Shown here: positions 43,658 to 55,099 of the stretch, in pieces
How the letters are laid out: the number at the start of each line of letters is the position of its first letter
How positions within the stretch are numbered: the stretch's first letter is position 1
NCBI GenBank assembly: GCA_013141505.1
Contig: JABFQX010000020.1
Coordinates: forward strand, 24,827 to 88,826
Direction of reading: 5' to 3'
DNA from: Methyloglobulus sp.
GTDB lineage: Bacteria > Pseudomonadota > Gammaproteobacteria > Methylococcales > Methylomonadaceae
Length of the DNA: 64,000 nucleotides
Notes under the pieces: generated by a model
Databases searched by the model: none
What the model saw: the letters and a program-made list of their open reading frames with translations, nothing else
What the model was told of the DNA's origin: nothing
Made by a program: the position numbers and the translations under genes

Positions 43658-46321
43658 CTAATTGCCATCAGGCTTAACAATGGCTGATGAAGCCCCCGTC
43701 TGCTTAACATCAGCCGCGTCTTTGATATACAACTGTTTTATCCGGTTAAACGCCGACCATAAGGTCGTATCCATCACCAATCTGTCGCCTATTGAAACGA
43801 TTACCCGTGACAATTCAGGGATCTTGGTTTTGGTGGAGGCCAGATAAATGGGCTGCACATACAAGACGGTATTGCCCATCGGCAGGATGATCATTCGACC
43901 CATTTGTACGGTAGAGCCGCTTTGCCCCCACAGGGTGAAGTTTGCCGATATTTCCGGGTTTTGGTTGATTAAGGCTTCGACCTGTGCCGGGCCGTTTACC
44001 TGCACATCTTTACCGAACTTGTAGACGGTAATCCCCGGCTTGTAATTGGTGCTGCACTTGGTTTTGTCCATGACTCCGGCAACACCGATCATGCTCAGGT
44101 TATCGCGATTGACAGGGGTCATCGGGTTAATCATGACAAATTCTTCCTTATCATCACAATTGCCGAAATCCATGGTCTGATAGTAAGGCATCACGGGATT
44201 GTTGCGTACAGTGGCGAATTGCCAAGTCTCGCCTTGCTCATAAAATGATTCGGGGGTTTGCTGGTGATATTTTGCATACAACCCCATTTGTACCTGATAC
44301 AGGTCGCGTGGGTAACGAAGATGAGTCCGCAACTCTTCAGGCATCTCAGCCAGATTTTTAAACAAGCCTGGATAGGCATTATGGTAGGTTTGGATAATGG
44401 TATCGGAAGGATCAGCAATGTAAAAATCCAGGTCGCCATCATAGGCATCGACGACAATTTTTACCGAATTGCGGATATAGTTGAAACGGTGCTTGTCCTG
44501 TGCAAAGACAAAGTCTTCCGGTTTAGAAGAAGGATATTTGTCCGATAAGGTGTAAGCGTCGAGAATCCAGTAAAACCTATCCTTGCCCACCACAAGATAA
44601 GGGTCATTATCCAGATGCAAAAACGGAGTTAGTTTATTTACACGTTCGACAATATTCCTGTAAATCTTGATCTTGCTTTCGTCATTAATATTGGTTGAAA
44701 AAAATATCTTTTCTTCTTTTAGATAGATAGCTAACAAGGCTTTTTTAAACATTGAACTGATCGGTATTCCGCCTTCACCGTGGTAGGCATTATCAATGCC
44801 CGGATCTGTGAGTGTCTTGCTTGCGGAAATGTCGACTATTTTCAGTTTATTGGGTACGACAGCATAGTCATATTGGCCTTCACCGTAATAAATATCAGGG
44901 TGTTTTATGTCAAGACCTGCCGGTGAAGACATGTTAAGGTCGCGCAAATACCAAACCAGCGGTTTGTCGGCATCCTGGGCGGCGGAAGTGATTACAGCAC
45001 CATAACCGTGGGTGTAGCGCAGGTGTGTGTTCTCCCAGTTTTGCGCTTCATTCGGTAATTTGCTGGTGTTAATTTCCCGCGCGGCTAGATTGACTTGCCG
45101 GGTGTGGTCGAGGATGGGGTAGCGATCTTCATCAACGTTAATAAATTGATAATACGGCCTGATCTCCTGCAACTGTTTGTAACTGCTGATGAGATGCTCC
45201 CTGTCCCAGACCGGAATGTTTTCGAAGCGCTTTTGGCTGCTCCAGGTGGCGATGTCCTCGGCGGCGTTCAGTTTTACCGGCAAATTAACGGTATTGATGT
45301 TTTTTAAATCATAAGCATCCAGGGTTGCGTCGATGTTGTGTTGGATAAAAGGCTTTTCTGTCCTGACCGGATTCGGATTAACAATGTATTTCTCAATAAA
45401 TTGGGGAATAAAACCAAGATGCGGTAAGCCTAAAATAATCAGGAATGTTGCCACGGAGATTAAAAAAGGGGTCTTGTTTCGGTGCTGTTCCGAAAAAATG
45501 AAGATGCCTGCAATGGTCGCCATCGCCAGAAAAGACAAGATTCCTAGCCATATCAACGGCAATTGGTAGCGGATTTCAATCGTGCCGGGTCCGTAAAACA
45601 CGGGTTTATGGGCATCCGTATATAACAATGAAAAGCGTTGTAGCAAAAATCCCCACACCACGAAAAGAACCACAAAACCCATTAAAACGCCCAGATGTAT
45701 CTTTGCGCCGGGATGGAATTCTTTGTTCTGGTTAGGTACAAAAATATGCTCCAGCCAATACAAGGTGCCTACCATGACAAATATCAAAATCGCCGTACTT
45801 AACAATTCGGGTTGGATCAGTTGATACAGCGGATAAGACAGCAAATAAAAACTGATGTCATTGCCATAGAACGGTTCAGCAACACCTGAGTGGTTGCCGA
45901 AAAAATAAAGTAATGTCGTTTCCCATTGGTTATAAAAGGGGATGGCGATAAAAATCGCCAGTATCAGCGCAATAGGTGTGTAAATTTTTGCCGAACCGTA
46001 CAGGAATTTTTCCGAAAATTTCTGGAATTTTACATTCTGGTCGAAATTGCTGAATACTTCATCCTGCGGGTTCAGCCCTAAATAACGCGATGCGATCCAG
46101 AAATGGAAAAAGAAAATCGTGAAGAAAAATAAGGTGACGGCACCGGACAGAAAAAATTTGTACAGCAACCTTAACCAGAAATAAGATTCAAGTTTGATGG
46201 ATTGAAACCACCACAAATCGACGAACAGGTCGAGAAAGATAAAATGGAGCGCAACGAACAGTAAGGCTCCGACCAGGAGTGTCGTGATAATAATTGCGGG
46301 TATAAGTTTTAAGTTCCCCAT
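43658..46321 (-). CDS. UPF0182 family membrane protein
   Basis: An 887-residue protein: seven hydrophobic helices in the first about 290 residues (IPAIIITTLLVGALLFVALH, WLGILSFLAMATIAGIFIF and others), then a large extracytoplasmic domain with the family pattern ILDHTRQVNLAAREIN, LRYTHGYGAVITSAAQDADK and YYGEGQYDYAVVP. Length and layout fit UPF0182, whose function is unknown. It is convergent with yggX. Confidence 0.93.
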   Translation of the reverse strand: MGNLKLIPAIIITTLLVGALLFVALHFIFLDLFVDLWWFQSIKLESYFWLRLLYKFFLSGAVTLFFFTIFFFHFWIASRYLGLNPQDEVFSNFDQNVKFQKFSEKFLYGSAKIYTPIALILAIFIAIPFYNQWETTLLYFFGNHSGVAEPFYGNDISFYLLSYPLYQLIQPELLSTAILIFVMVGTLYWLEHIFVPNQNKEFHPGAKIHLGVLMGFVVLFVVWGFLLQRFSLLYTDAHKPVFYGPGTIEIRYQLPLIWLGILSFLAMATIAGIFIFSEQHRNKTPFLISVATFLIILGLPHLGFIPQFIEKYIVNPNPVRTEKPFIQHNIDATLDAYDLKNINTVNLPVKLNAAEDIATWSSQKRFENIPVWDREHLISSYKQLQEIRPYYQFINVDEDRYPILDHTRQVNLAAREINTSKLPNEAQNWENTHLRYTHGYGAVITSAAQDADKPLVWYLRDLNMSSPAGLDIKHPDIYYGEGQYDYAVVPNKLKIVDISASKTLTDPGIDNAYHGEGGIPISSMFKKALLAIYLKEEKIFFSTNINDESKIKIYRNIVERVNKLTPFLHLDNDPYLVVGKDRFYWILDAYTLSDKYPSSKPEDFVFAQDKHRFNYIRNSVKIVVDAYDGDLDFYIADPSDTIIQTYHNAYPGLFKNLAEMPEELRTHLRYPRDLYQVQMGLYAKYHQQTPESFYEQGETWQFATVRNNPVMPYYQTMDFGNCDDKEEFVMINPMTPVNRDNLSMIGVAGVMDKTKCSTNYKPGITVYKFGKDVQVNGPAQVEALINQNPEISANFTLWGQSGSTVQMGRMIILPMGNTVLYVQPIYLASTKTKIPELSRVIVSIGDRLVMDTTLWSAFNRIKQLYIKDAADVKQTGASSAIVKPDGN

Positions 46322-46669
46322 GAAATCCTCTTAATGAATGCAGTTGGCTTTTGATGTTGCGCTTGGGCATGCGCCCCGTATGTCATGATGCTCTTTGTTT
46401 GTATTCGACCCATCGAACATAAAAAATGTAATTTTTAACCGTCGAACCCGGCAGCACCGCCCATTATTTTATTGATCTGGGCTTATGAAGTTTAATCTCC
46501 CTTCGGCTTCGCTCAGGGTACGTCACCGCTGCGTTCCCTGAGCGAAGCCGAAGGGTATCGCAATTACTTCAAACATTAAAAGGCCGGATCTATAGTATTT
46601 GTAACTGTTGCGTAAACGTCATTTCCCGTTTAATAAACGCTCAATGTTGTCATGTTATCTAATTGATAA
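46322..46669. other. Intergenic region between UPF0182 and DUF502 genes
   Basis: About 350 bases without a gene. The only structure seen is the 20-base perfect inverted repeat at 46499-46555, described separately. No promoter for the UPF0182 gene could be picked out with confidence. Confidence 0.5.
46499..46555. repeat. Perfect 20-base inverted repeat
   Basis: Arms CCCTTCGGCTTCGCTCAGGG (46499-46518) and its exact complement (46536-46555) around a 17-base loop. GC-rich hairpins of this kind (CCTTCGGC...GCTCAGGG) are scattered between genes in many bacterial genomes. There is no T run, so it is not a standard terminator. Confidence 0.8.
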
Positions 46670-47260
46670 TTAATTTAATTTTGTCATCTCTTTAGCTTTG
46701 TCATAATCCACGCCGACACTGACAATAAAACTGGTCGCATCTTCTATGTCCATGTCGGAATTGATCACTTTCGACTTATCGACTATTACGGTGAAGCCGG
46801 AAGTCGGATTCGGTGATGTCGGGATAAATAGCACCACCTTGGTTTCATGGCGGTTAGTCACGTAAGCCGGCACCCATATCCCTTCTTTGGGATACTCGAC
46901 ATAAACCACTTCCTTGGCAATGGTTTGGTCATTGCTGGTGAACATCGTAATCACCTTCTTAAGAACCCGGTAAATGGTATTTAAAAAAGGGATTCTGTCG
47001 ATAATGTTTTCAATGGCACTGAGGATTAATGGCCGACCTTTGGCGACAATCTCGTGGCCTATAAGCACCAGGATGAAAAAACTCAGCACCAGTACCACAA
47101 CCGTATAAAAATAACTGTTGGCATAACCATGCACCATGCCAAACATATTCATAAGCAAGTCTTTGATAAAAAATATAATTTCTAAAACGACTACGATTGG
47201 GATGACGGCAAAAATGCCTACCAGAAAATTATTGAACAGCCTTTTTGTAAGTGTTTTCAT
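46670..47260 (-). CDS. DUF502 membrane protein
   Basis: A 196-residue protein with two membrane helices (FLVGIFAVIPIVVVLEIIFF, YFYTVVVLVLSFFILVLIG) and the DUF502 pattern IPFLNTIYRVLKKVITMF, EGIWVPAYVTN and VVLFIPTSPNPTSGF. The start at 47260 has GGAG six bases upstream; the longer frame from 47287 does not. The family's function is unknown; in many genomes it lies near aspS or ruvC. Here it follows gatB on the same strand. Confidence 0.92.
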   Translation of the reverse strand: MKTLTKRLFNNFLVGIFAVIPIVVVLEIIFFIKDLLMNMFGMVHGYANSYFYTVVVLVLSFFILVLIGHEIVAKGRPLILSAIENIIDRIPFLNTIYRVLKKVITMFTSNDQTIAKEVVYVEYPKEGIWVPAYVTNRHETKVVLFIPTSPNPTSGFTVIVDKSKVINSDMDIEDATSFIVSVGVDYDKAKEMTKLN

Positions 47261-47327
47261 GCTTGCTCCGCTGGTAAAACGCTGCAAAACAAAGTGTTCG
47301 GCAGGGTATTTTTGTTATTGTATACGG

Positions 47328-48785
47328 CTACTTTAGCTTGGTTTTTAATATTTTATTCACTTCGCCAGGGTTCGCTTTGCCCTGCATGGCTTTCATCACT
47401 TGTCCGACAAAAAAAGCGAAAACTTTTTCATTGCCGTCCCGATATTGTTCAACCTGCTTGCTATTATCGGCAATGATTTGGTCGATGACCGCTTCTATCG
47501 CCCCGGTATCGGTAATTTGTTTTAGGCCTTTTTCAGTGATGATTTCGTCAGCCGTTGCGGTGGAATGCCACATGCCTTCAAACACCTGTTTGGCAATTTT
47601 GCCGGAAATAGTGTTGTCGTTGATGCGTTGCAACAAACCAGCCAAGCGTTGTGATGTTATCGGGGATTCGGTAATCTCTAAATTGGCCTTATTGAGGGCG
47701 GCGATGAGATCGCCGGTCATCCAGTTAGCGCACATTTTTGCTTCACAGGAAGATTCCTTAACCAAGGTTTCAAAATAGTCCGCCAATGAACGTGACGCAG
47801 TCAAGATGTCCGCATTTTCGGTATCAAGCTGATATTGCTCATTAAACCGCAGTTTTCGGGTATCAGGCAACTCCGGTAATAGCGCCTTGATATGCGCTTT
47901 AAATTCATCGCTGACAGAAACTGGTAATAAGTCAGGGTCAGGAAAATAACGGTAATCGTTGGCTTCCTCTTTGCTCCGCATAGAGCGGGTTTCGTCTTTT
48001 ACTGAATCGTAAAGTCGAGTTTCCTGGACGATTTTACCGCCGCTTTCTATCAATTGAATTTGTCGATCAACCTCGTGGTTAATTGCTTTTTCAACAAACT
48101 TGAAGGAGTTAATATTTTTTATCTCCGCACGGGTACCGAATGCTTGCTGACCTCTTGGTCGCACTGATACGTTGGCATCACACCGAAATGAACCTTCCTG
48201 CATGTTACCGTCACAAATACCGATCCAGCGTACCAAATTATGCAGCTTACGCATATAAGCCACGGCTTCTTTTGCCGAACGCATGTCCGGTTCCGAGACA
48301 ATTTCCAATAACGGCGTACCGGCACGGTTAAGGTCAATTCCGGTCAAGCCATGAAAGTCTTCGTGCAGCGATTTGCCTGCATCTTCTTCAAGATGGGCGC
48401 GGGTTATGCCGACACGTTTGCTGCTGCCATCAACATTAATATCCATATGACCATTGCCGACGATAGGTAATTCAAACTGGCTGATCTGGTAGCCTTTCGG
48501 TAAGTCGGGGTAAAAATAATTCTTGCGTGCAAACACGGAATACGGCGCAATTTCAGCCTCTATTGCCATGCCAAATTTGACGGCCATGCGTACGGCTTCT
48601 TCGTTCAATACCGGCAATACGCCGGGGAGACCCAAGTCAACCGCACAGGCTTGTGTATTGGGCGATGCTCCGTAAGCCGTTGCCGCGCCGGAAAATATTT
48701 TTGATTTAGTCGCAAGTTGGGCGTGGATTTCTAGTCCGATTACCACTTCCCACTGAGGGTGTTCATGTTCTTGAGAAGTTTCCAT
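47328..48785 (-). CDS. gatB: Asp/Glu-tRNA amidotransferase subunit B
   Basis: Converts misacylated Glu-tRNA(Gln) and/or Asp-tRNA(Asn) to the amide forms, together with GatA and GatC. The 485 residues contain [11 protein letters not shown], the cradle domain ([31 protein letters not shown]) and the YqeY-like C-terminal tail domain ([19 protein letters not shown]). AGGAACGG precedes the ATG. It is the last gene of gatCAB. Confidence 0.98.
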   Translation of the reverse strand: METSQEHEHPQWEVVIGLEIHAQLATKSKIFSGAATAYGASPNTQACAVDLGLPGVLPVLNEEAVRMAVKFGMAIEAEIAPYSVFARKNYFYPDLPKGYQISQFELPIVGNGHMDINVDGSSKRVGITRAHLEEDAGKSLHEDFHGLTGIDLNRAGTPLLEIVSEPDMRSAKEAVAYMRKLHNLVRWIGICDGNMQEGSFRCDANVSVRPRGQQAFGTRAEIKNINSFKFVEKAINHEVDRQIQLIESGGKIVQETRLYDSVKDETRSMRSKEEANDYRYFPDPDLLPVSVSDEFKAHIKALLPELPDTRKLRFNEQYQLDTENADILTASRSLADYFETLVKESSCEAKMCANWMTGDLIAALNKANLEITESPITSQRLAGLLQRINDNTISGKIAKQVFEGMWHSTATADEIITEKGLKQITDTGAIEAVIDQIIADNSKQVEQYRDGNEKVFAFFVGQVMKAMQGKANPGEVNKILKTKLK

Positions 48786-48793
48786 ATCCGTTC

Positions 48794-50245
48794 CTATTCA
48801 AACCCTTTGGGTATTTGCTGATGCCAATCGGTGGCTTGCTGATATTGATGGGCAATGTTCAACAATCTATCTTCAGTAAAATAGTTACCAATCACTTGTA
48901 AGCCAACGGGTTTGCCTTCCGCAAATCCCGCCGGAATCGACATGGCTGGCAGGCCTGCCAAGTTGATGGCGATGGTATAAATATCGGACAAATACATTTC
49001 TATCGGGTTGCCAATTTTTTCACCAATACCAAACGCTGTTGAGGGCGTTACTGGCCCCATGATCACGTCAACGTCTGCCAGGGCTTTTTTGAAATCTTCA
49101 CTGATAAGGCGGCGGATTTTTTGTGCTTTGATGTAATAGGCATCGTAATAACCTGCCGATAAGGCGTAAGTCCCCATCAGGATGCGGCGTTTGACTTCCT
49201 TGCCGAAACCTTCACCGCGCGAACGGGTGTATAAATCCGTTAAATCCTTCGGCGTTTCGCACCGATAACCAAAACGTACGCCATCAAAACGCGATAGGTT
49301 GGCGGAACATTCTGCTGGCGCGATGACGTAATAGGCCGGTATCGCCAATTTGAGGTTGGGCATGGAAATCTCTTTGATAACAGCGCCCATTTTTCGATAT
49401 TCTTCAACGGCTTTTTCGATAATTGCGCCGACACTGGCACTTAATCCTTCGCCAAAAAACTCTTTCGGCAAGCCAATCTTTAAACCTTCAATGGAGTTCG
49501 CCAATCCCGCTTGATAATCCGGCACAGGTCTGTCAACGCTGGTTGAATCTTTGTTATCAAATCCTGCCATTGCTTGTAACAGGATAGCCGCATCTTCAGC
49601 GCTACGCGCCATTGGCCCACCTTGATCCAGGCTCGAAGCATAGGCAATCATGCCATAACGCGATACGCGACCATACGTCGGTTTTAATCCGGTGATACCA
49701 CAATGGGCAGCGGGTTGGCGGATGGAGCCGCCGGTATCTGTGCCGGTAGCACAAACTGACAGTCGAGCCGCCACTGCCGCTGCTGAACCGCCGGAAGAGC
49801 CACCAGGAACGGAATCAGTTTGCCACGGGTTTTTTACCGCACCATAAAAACTGGTTTCGTTAGATGAACCCATTGCGAATTCATCCATGTTGAGCTTGCC
49901 CAACATGACTGCGCCCGCTTCATTCAGCTGAGTAACGATTGTCGCGTCATAAGGCGCGATAAAGTTATCCAGCATTTTTGAGCCGCAAGTTGTTTTAATG
50001 CCTTGAGTGCAAAAAATATCTTTTTGAGCAATCGGGATTCCGGTCAATAAACCAGTATCGCCGTTGGCAATTTTGGCATCCGCACGTTGGGCATTTTCTA
50101 GGGCTACATTTTCAGTAACGGTTATAAAGCAATTTAACGCTTGGTGTTGTTTTATCCGGGCTAAAAATGATTGCGTCAGCTCGACGCTGGAAAACTCACC
50201 GGCACGCAAACTTTTTGCTAATTGGTTGATTGATTTGTTATGCAC
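48794..50245 (-). CDS. gatA: Asp/Glu-tRNA amidotransferase subunit A (amidase)
   Basis: Releases ammonia from glutamine for the tRNA transamidation. The 483-residue amidase-signature protein shows the Ser-cisSer-Lys triad: Lys in PIAQKDIFC, Ser in [13 protein letters not shown] and the nucleophile in [13 protein letters not shown]. The GTG at 50245 has AAAGGA six bases upstream and lies ten bases after the gatC stop. The TTG at 50263 would overlap gatC and place the ribosome binding site inside the gene. Confidence 0.97.
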   Translation of the reverse strand: MHNKSINQLAKSLRAGEFSSVELTQSFLARIKQHQALNCFITVTENVALENAQRADAKIANGDTGLLTGIPIAQKDIFCTQGIKTTCGSKMLDNFIAPYDATIVTQLNEAGAVMLGKLNMDEFAMGSSNETSFYGAVKNPWQTDSVPGGSSGGSAAAVAARLSVCATGTDTGGSIRQPAAHCGITGLKPTYGRVSRYGMIAYASSLDQGGPMARSAEDAAILLQAMAGFDNKDSTSVDRPVPDYQAGLANSIEGLKIGLPKEFFGEGLSASVGAIIEKAVEEYRKMGAVIKEISMPNLKLAIPAYYVIAPAECSANLSRFDGVRFGYRCETPKDLTDLYTRSRGEGFGKEVKRRILMGTYALSAGYYDAYYIKAQKIRRLISEDFKKALADVDVIMGPVTPSTAFGIGEKIGNPIEMYLSDIYTIAINLAGLPAMSIPAGFAEGKPVGLQVIGNYFTEDRLLNIAHQYQQATDWHQQIPKGFE

Positions 50246-50255
50246 GTGCTGTCCT

Positions 50256-50543
50256 TTACTCAATAACTTTGGGGACTAAATAAAGACCTTCTTCAACCTG
50301 GGGCGCAATTGCCTGAAAGCGGTTACGGGCGTCTTTTTCGGTGACTTCATCCGCCCGTAAACGCTGGCTTTGATCCATGGGATGTGCCATCGGGACGATA
50401 CCATCCGTGTCCGTTGCGCCCATCTGGGTCATTAATGCCAATATGCCAGATAAATCGTTTGCATATGCTGTAACATCTTGTTCGTGAATACCAAGACGCG
50501 CCAAATAAGCAATTTTTTTTACATCGTCCGCCGTTAATGCCAT
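50256..50543 (-). CDS. gatC: Asp/Glu-tRNA amidotransferase subunit C
   Basis: Small belt subunit (95 residues) that wraps GatA and GatB. It has the family start [17 protein letters not shown] and the [11 protein letters not shown] and [20 protein letters not shown] segments. It is the first gene of leftward gatCAB and diverges from mreB across a 116-base gap. No clear promoter was chosen there. Confidence 0.97.
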   Translation of the reverse strand: MALTADDVKKIAYLARLGIHEQDVTAYANDLSGILALMTQMGATDTDGIVPMAHPMDQSQRLRADEVTEKDARNRFQAIAPQVEEGLYLVPKVIE

Positions 50544-50656
50544 TTCTTAACCTATAAAAACCAAAGCCGTAAACTATAATACTTTATATCTTGCCCGAAT
50601 ACCCCCTTGGTTGATAAAGTATAACGGTTTAATCCCCTCTCTCTGGACTTAGGTAA

Positions 50657-51703
<1,047 letters not shown>

Positions 51704-51728
51704 TAAGCAGCGTTAAAAAATCTATTCT

Positions 51729-51759
51729 GGGTAACCTACAAAAACTATCTGGGTTACCC
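51729..51759 (+). other. Hairpin between mreB and mreC
   Basis: GGGTAACC and GGTTACCC arms (8 bases) around a 15-base loop in the 129-base gap. There is no T run, so it is more likely an RNA processing or stability element, or weak attenuator, than a full terminator. Confidence 0.5.
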
Positions 51760-51832
51760 TTGCAACCACCACAGTAGTATACGCTAGTCTCAATCGTTGC
51801 AGCCTTTCATTAATTTATAAGAGATCTCCGCT

Positions 51833-52753
51833 ATAAAACTGCTATTCACTGAAGGCCCATCGATCCATATCCGTCTGCTCATTGCAGTCGTGGTCTCAAT
51901 CGCGCTGTTGACGACTGAACACGTCAGTTTGCATTTGGATCCTTTGCGTACAGCGCTGTCGTTGGTGGTTGATCCCATCAGATACCTGGTGGATCTGCCT
52001 AGCGAGACAGCGGGGCGGATCAATTATTCAATAAGATCCTATTCATCGTTAAGGGATGAAAACAAAGGGTTGCGGGAAACACAGTTGGCTAATCAAATTC
52101 GTCTCCTGAAATATGAAGCGCTGGAAAAAGAAAATATCCGGTTGCGGGCCTTGCTGGAAAACTCGTACAAGCTGGGCGAACAAGTGCTGATTGCGGAATT
52201 GTTGTCGGTAAACATCACGCCACCTTACGAAAATATTGTAGTCGCCAATAAAGGAACCCGTTTTGGTGTCCATCCCCAGCAAGCGGTGGTGGACACCAAT
52301 GGTATTGTCGGACAAGTTTTGCGAGCCCTGCCGAATAGTTCCGAAATTATGCTGATCACTGATCCTAATCATGCTATTCCTGTGCAGGTCAATCGTAATG
52401 GTTTGTTAACTATCGCTGTGGGTACGGGGGAATTAAACCGGCTTAAGCTACCTTTTTTGCCTGATAACGCTGATATTCGTCCTGGCGACTTATTGATCAC
52501 ATCAGGGTTAGGTGGCACTTTTCCTCAAGGCTATCCGGTTGCCGTTGTTGATGCTTTCGATTTGCCTGCTGGCAAGCAGGTTACTGCAACGCCAAAAGCC
52601 GCACTTGACCGAAATAGGGAGCTGATGATTGTCTGGAGCAATACCAAGCCGATCACACTTTCCCCTGATCCTCTTCAGTCACCTGAGCCTAAACCTGAAC
52701 CGGCTAAAACGCCCGCTCCGCTAGTAATTAAGGATAATGCCAATGAACAATAA
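51833..52753 (+). CDS. mreC: Rod shape-determining protein MreC (non-standard start)
   Basis: Bitopic inner-membrane protein that activates PBP2/RodA. The helix IRLLIAVVVSIALLTTEH is followed by a coiled coil (about residues 75-110) and the beta-domain (ELLSVNITPPYENIVV, NGIVGQVLRALPNSSEIML, VTSGLGG-like ITSGLGGTFPQGYPV). The family-like start KLLFTEGPSIHIRLLIA is encoded, but no ATG, GTG or TTG precedes it; the codon in that place is ATA (51833), after AGAGA. The first standard start, GTG at 51890, would remove half the membrane helix. Confidence 0.88.
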   Translation: MKLLFTEGPSIHIRLLIAVVVSIALLTTEHVSLHLDPLRTALSLVVDPIRYLVDLPSETAGRINYSIRSYSSLRDENKGLRETQLANQIRLLKYEALEKENIRLRALLENSYKLGEQVLIAELLSVNITPPYENIVVANKGTRFGVHPQQAVVDTNGIVGQVLRALPNSSEIMLITDPNHAIPVQVNRNGLLTIAVGTGELNRLKLPFLPDNADIRPGDLLITSGLGGTFPQGYPVAVVDAFDLPAGKQVTATPKAALDRNRELMIVWSNTKPITLSPDPLQSPEPKPEPAKTPAPLVIKDNANEQ

Positions 52754-53225
52754 TTACGGTTTTGGGCAGATTATCATGACGCTTATCTTGGCAATGTGCT
52801 TGAAGATAGTGCCGTTGCCAGACATGTTTGCCCTTGTTAACCCTGACTGGGTATTGCTGACCCTGATCTACTGGGCGCTTGCCATACCTGATCGGGTCGG
52901 GATTTTTCATGCCTGGACATTTGGGCTGCTTACTGATGTGCTGACCGGGCGATTGATCGGGCAGTATGCTTTGGCTTACTCGCTGGTTATCTATCTTTGC
53001 TTGTCACTGCATCGGCGATTGCGGCAGTTCCCTTTTGTCCAGCAAGCATTGTTTATCTTTTTTTGTTTGTTGCTGTCGCAGTTGTTGTTGTTTTTTATCA
53101 AGAATATCCACAGTACGGCAGAATTAAAACCGACGTTCTGGTTGCCGGTCTTGGTGGGGACGCTGTGTTGGCCCTTGGTGTATACCGTGCTACGTTTTGT
53201 TCGATTGGCAAAATCGATTAAGTAG
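52743..53225 (+). CDS. mreD: Rod shape-determining protein MreD
   Basis: A 160-residue inner-membrane protein with five or six helices (TLILAMCLKIVPLPDM, WVLLTLIYWALAIPDRVG, WTFGLLTDVLTGRLIGQYAL) and the MreD pattern. It links MreC with the elongation machinery. The ATG at 52743 lies eight bases after AAGGA; the ATG at 52737 is too close to it. The gene overlaps the end of mreC. Confidence 0.95.
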   Translation: MNNNYGFGQIIMTLILAMCLKIVPLPDMFALVNPDWVLLTLIYWALAIPDRVGIFHAWTFGLLTDVLTGRLIGQYALAYSLVIYLCLSLHRRLRQFPFVQQALFIFFCLLLSQLLLFFIKNIHSTAELKPTFWLPVLVGTLCWPLVYTVLRFVRLAKSIK

Positions 53226-53242
53226 ATCCTGTCACCTTAAAA

Positions 53243-55099
53243 ATGTCCCGTAAATTCACTATCAAGGATAACTCGGAAGAAAGCCGATTATTTTTGGGCC
53301 GAATTCTGGCTGCGTTCGCCCTGATCCTGGTGTTGACCGCCGGTCTTATTGTTCGGTTAATGTACCTGCAAATTGTCGGGCATCAGCATTATTCAACGCT
53401 AGCCAAAGAAAATAGCATCAAAATCGAACCGACTGTTCCTTCGCGGGGCATTATCTATGATAAACACGGCAAGATACTGGCTGAAAACACCTTGACCTAC
53501 AGTCTTGAGCTGATACCCGAACAAATCAATGATCTCGATGGGACTTTAGTCAGGTTGAAAAACCTGCTTAATATCTCGGATGAGAAAATTGAGCTTTTTG
53601 AAAAGCTGCGTAAACGGCAAAAAAAGTTTACCGGTATTCCTCTGCTGACCAACATGAGCCAAGAAGAATTGGCAAAATTCGCCGTGGCACGACCATTTTT
53701 TCATGGCGTTGATTTTCATCTGCGCCAAATCAGGCGATACCCGTATGGTGACTTGGCGGCTCATGTGGTTGGTTATGTCGGGCGAATTAATGAAGATGAG
53801 ATGAAAGAATTGCCCATCGCTGAATACCGGGGTTCTACATTTATCGGGAAGCTAGGCATAGAAAGCGCTTACGAAAAGGAGTTGCATGGTATTACCGGGT
53901 ATTCGGAGATTGAAACCAATGTTCAGGGCAGGCCACTAAAAACACTAAAGGAAGTCAATCCGATAGCCGGTACCAATCTACATTTGACGCTGGATATGGA
54001 TTTGCAAGAGACCGCTTATAATGCCTTGGATAAGTTTAATGGCGCGGTTGTCGCTATCGAAATTAAAACTGGCGCTGTCCTCGTGTTCGTCAGTCGTCCC
54101 GGTTTTGATCCGAACCCTTTTGTGGTCGGTATTAGCAATCCTGCATATCAGGCACTGCAATCGTCGCCAGATCAACCTCTCTATAACCGAGCATTACGTG
54201 GTTTGTATCCGCCGGGTTCGACCATAAAACCGTTTATGGCAATGGCAGGGCTTGACTATAATGTGGTCAGCGCACAACAACAACTGTTCTGCCCAGGTTA
54301 CTATCAGTTGCCTAATTCACAGCATCGCTACAGGGATTGGAAAAAAACCGGTCATGGTTCGGTCAATGTCTCAGAAGCCGTCACTCAATCCTGCGATGTT
54401 TATTTTTATCGGTTGGCGGGCATGTTGGGTATTGACCACATCCATACCTTCTTGCAAAAATTCGGCTTTGGCGAAAAAACAGGCATCGATTTGGTGGGAG
54501 AAAAAGCCGGTTTGTTACCTTCCAAGGAATGGAAGATGAGCAAAAAAAATCAGATCTGGTTTCCAGGGGAGACCCTGATTACAGGGATTGGCCAAGGCTA
54601 CCATCAGGTTACGCCCTTACAGTTGGCTAAAGCCACCGCCACTTTGGCGAACAAAGGTAAAATTGTTAAGCCACATTTGGTCGCTAATAGGGGTAGCGAG
54701 AATGCCTCGCAAGAGATTATTCCTTTGAAACCGGCGAATATCAGCACCGTGATCAACGCCATGGTGAATGTCGTCCACAGTAATCGGGGTACGGCCAGAA
54801 GCATCGGCACTGACATTGATTATCAAATTGCCGGCAAAACAGGTACCGCCCAAGTGGCGGGCATAAAACAAAACGCCACCTATAACGAACGCCAAACTGA
54901 AGCCAAACTTCGTGATCACGCATTGTTTATTTCATTCGCACCTGCGGATAATCCACAAATTGCGGTTGCGGTAATCGCGGAAAACGGTGGTCATGGCGGA
55001 TCCGTTGCCGCTCCCATTGCGGCGAAAGTTATCAAGCAATATTTAGGCAATCAGCCATTGCCGCAACCAATTAAGCCAATTCCAGCTAATGAACATTGA
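53243..55099 (+). CDS. mrdA: Penicillin-binding protein 2 (elongation transpeptidase)
   Basis: Periplasmic DD-transpeptidase of the elongasome. The 618 residues have an N-terminal anchor helix (ILAAFALILVLTAGLIVRLM), the pedestal (PSRGIIYDKHGKILAEN), then the transpeptidase domain with S-x-x-K in YPPGSTIKPFMA, SCDVYFY in the SxN/D position and KTG in AGKTGTAQVAG. The length fits PBP2. It overlaps rodA by 11 bases; the two act together. Confidence 0.98.
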   Translation: MSRKFTIKDNSEESRLFLGRILAAFALILVLTAGLIVRLMYLQIVGHQHYSTLAKENSIKIEPTVPSRGIIYDKHGKILAENTLTYSLELIPEQINDLDGTLVRLKNLLNISDEKIELFEKLRKRQKKFTGIPLLTNMSQEELAKFAVARPFFHGVDFHLRQIRRYPYGDLAAHVVGYVGRINEDEMKELPIAEYRGSTFIGKLGIESAYEKELHGITGYSEIETNVQGRPLKTLKEVNPIAGTNLHLTLDMDLQETAYNALDKFNGAVVAIEIKTGAVLVFVSRPGFDPNPFVVGISNPAYQALQSSPDQPLYNRALRGLYPPGSTIKPFMAMAGLDYNVVSAQQQLFCPGYYQLPNSQHRYRDWKKTGHGSVNVSEAVTQSCDVYFYRLAGMLGIDHIHTFLQKFGFGEKTGIDLVGEKAGLLPSKEWKMSKKNQIWFPGETLITGIGQGYHQVTPLQLAKATATLANKGKIVKPHLVANRGSENASQEIIPLKPANISTVINAMVNVVHSNRGTARSIGTDIDYQIAGKTGTAQVAGIKQNATYNERQTEAKLRDHALFISFAPADNPQIAVAVIAENGGHGGSVAAPIAAKVIKQYLGNQPLPQPIKPIPANEH

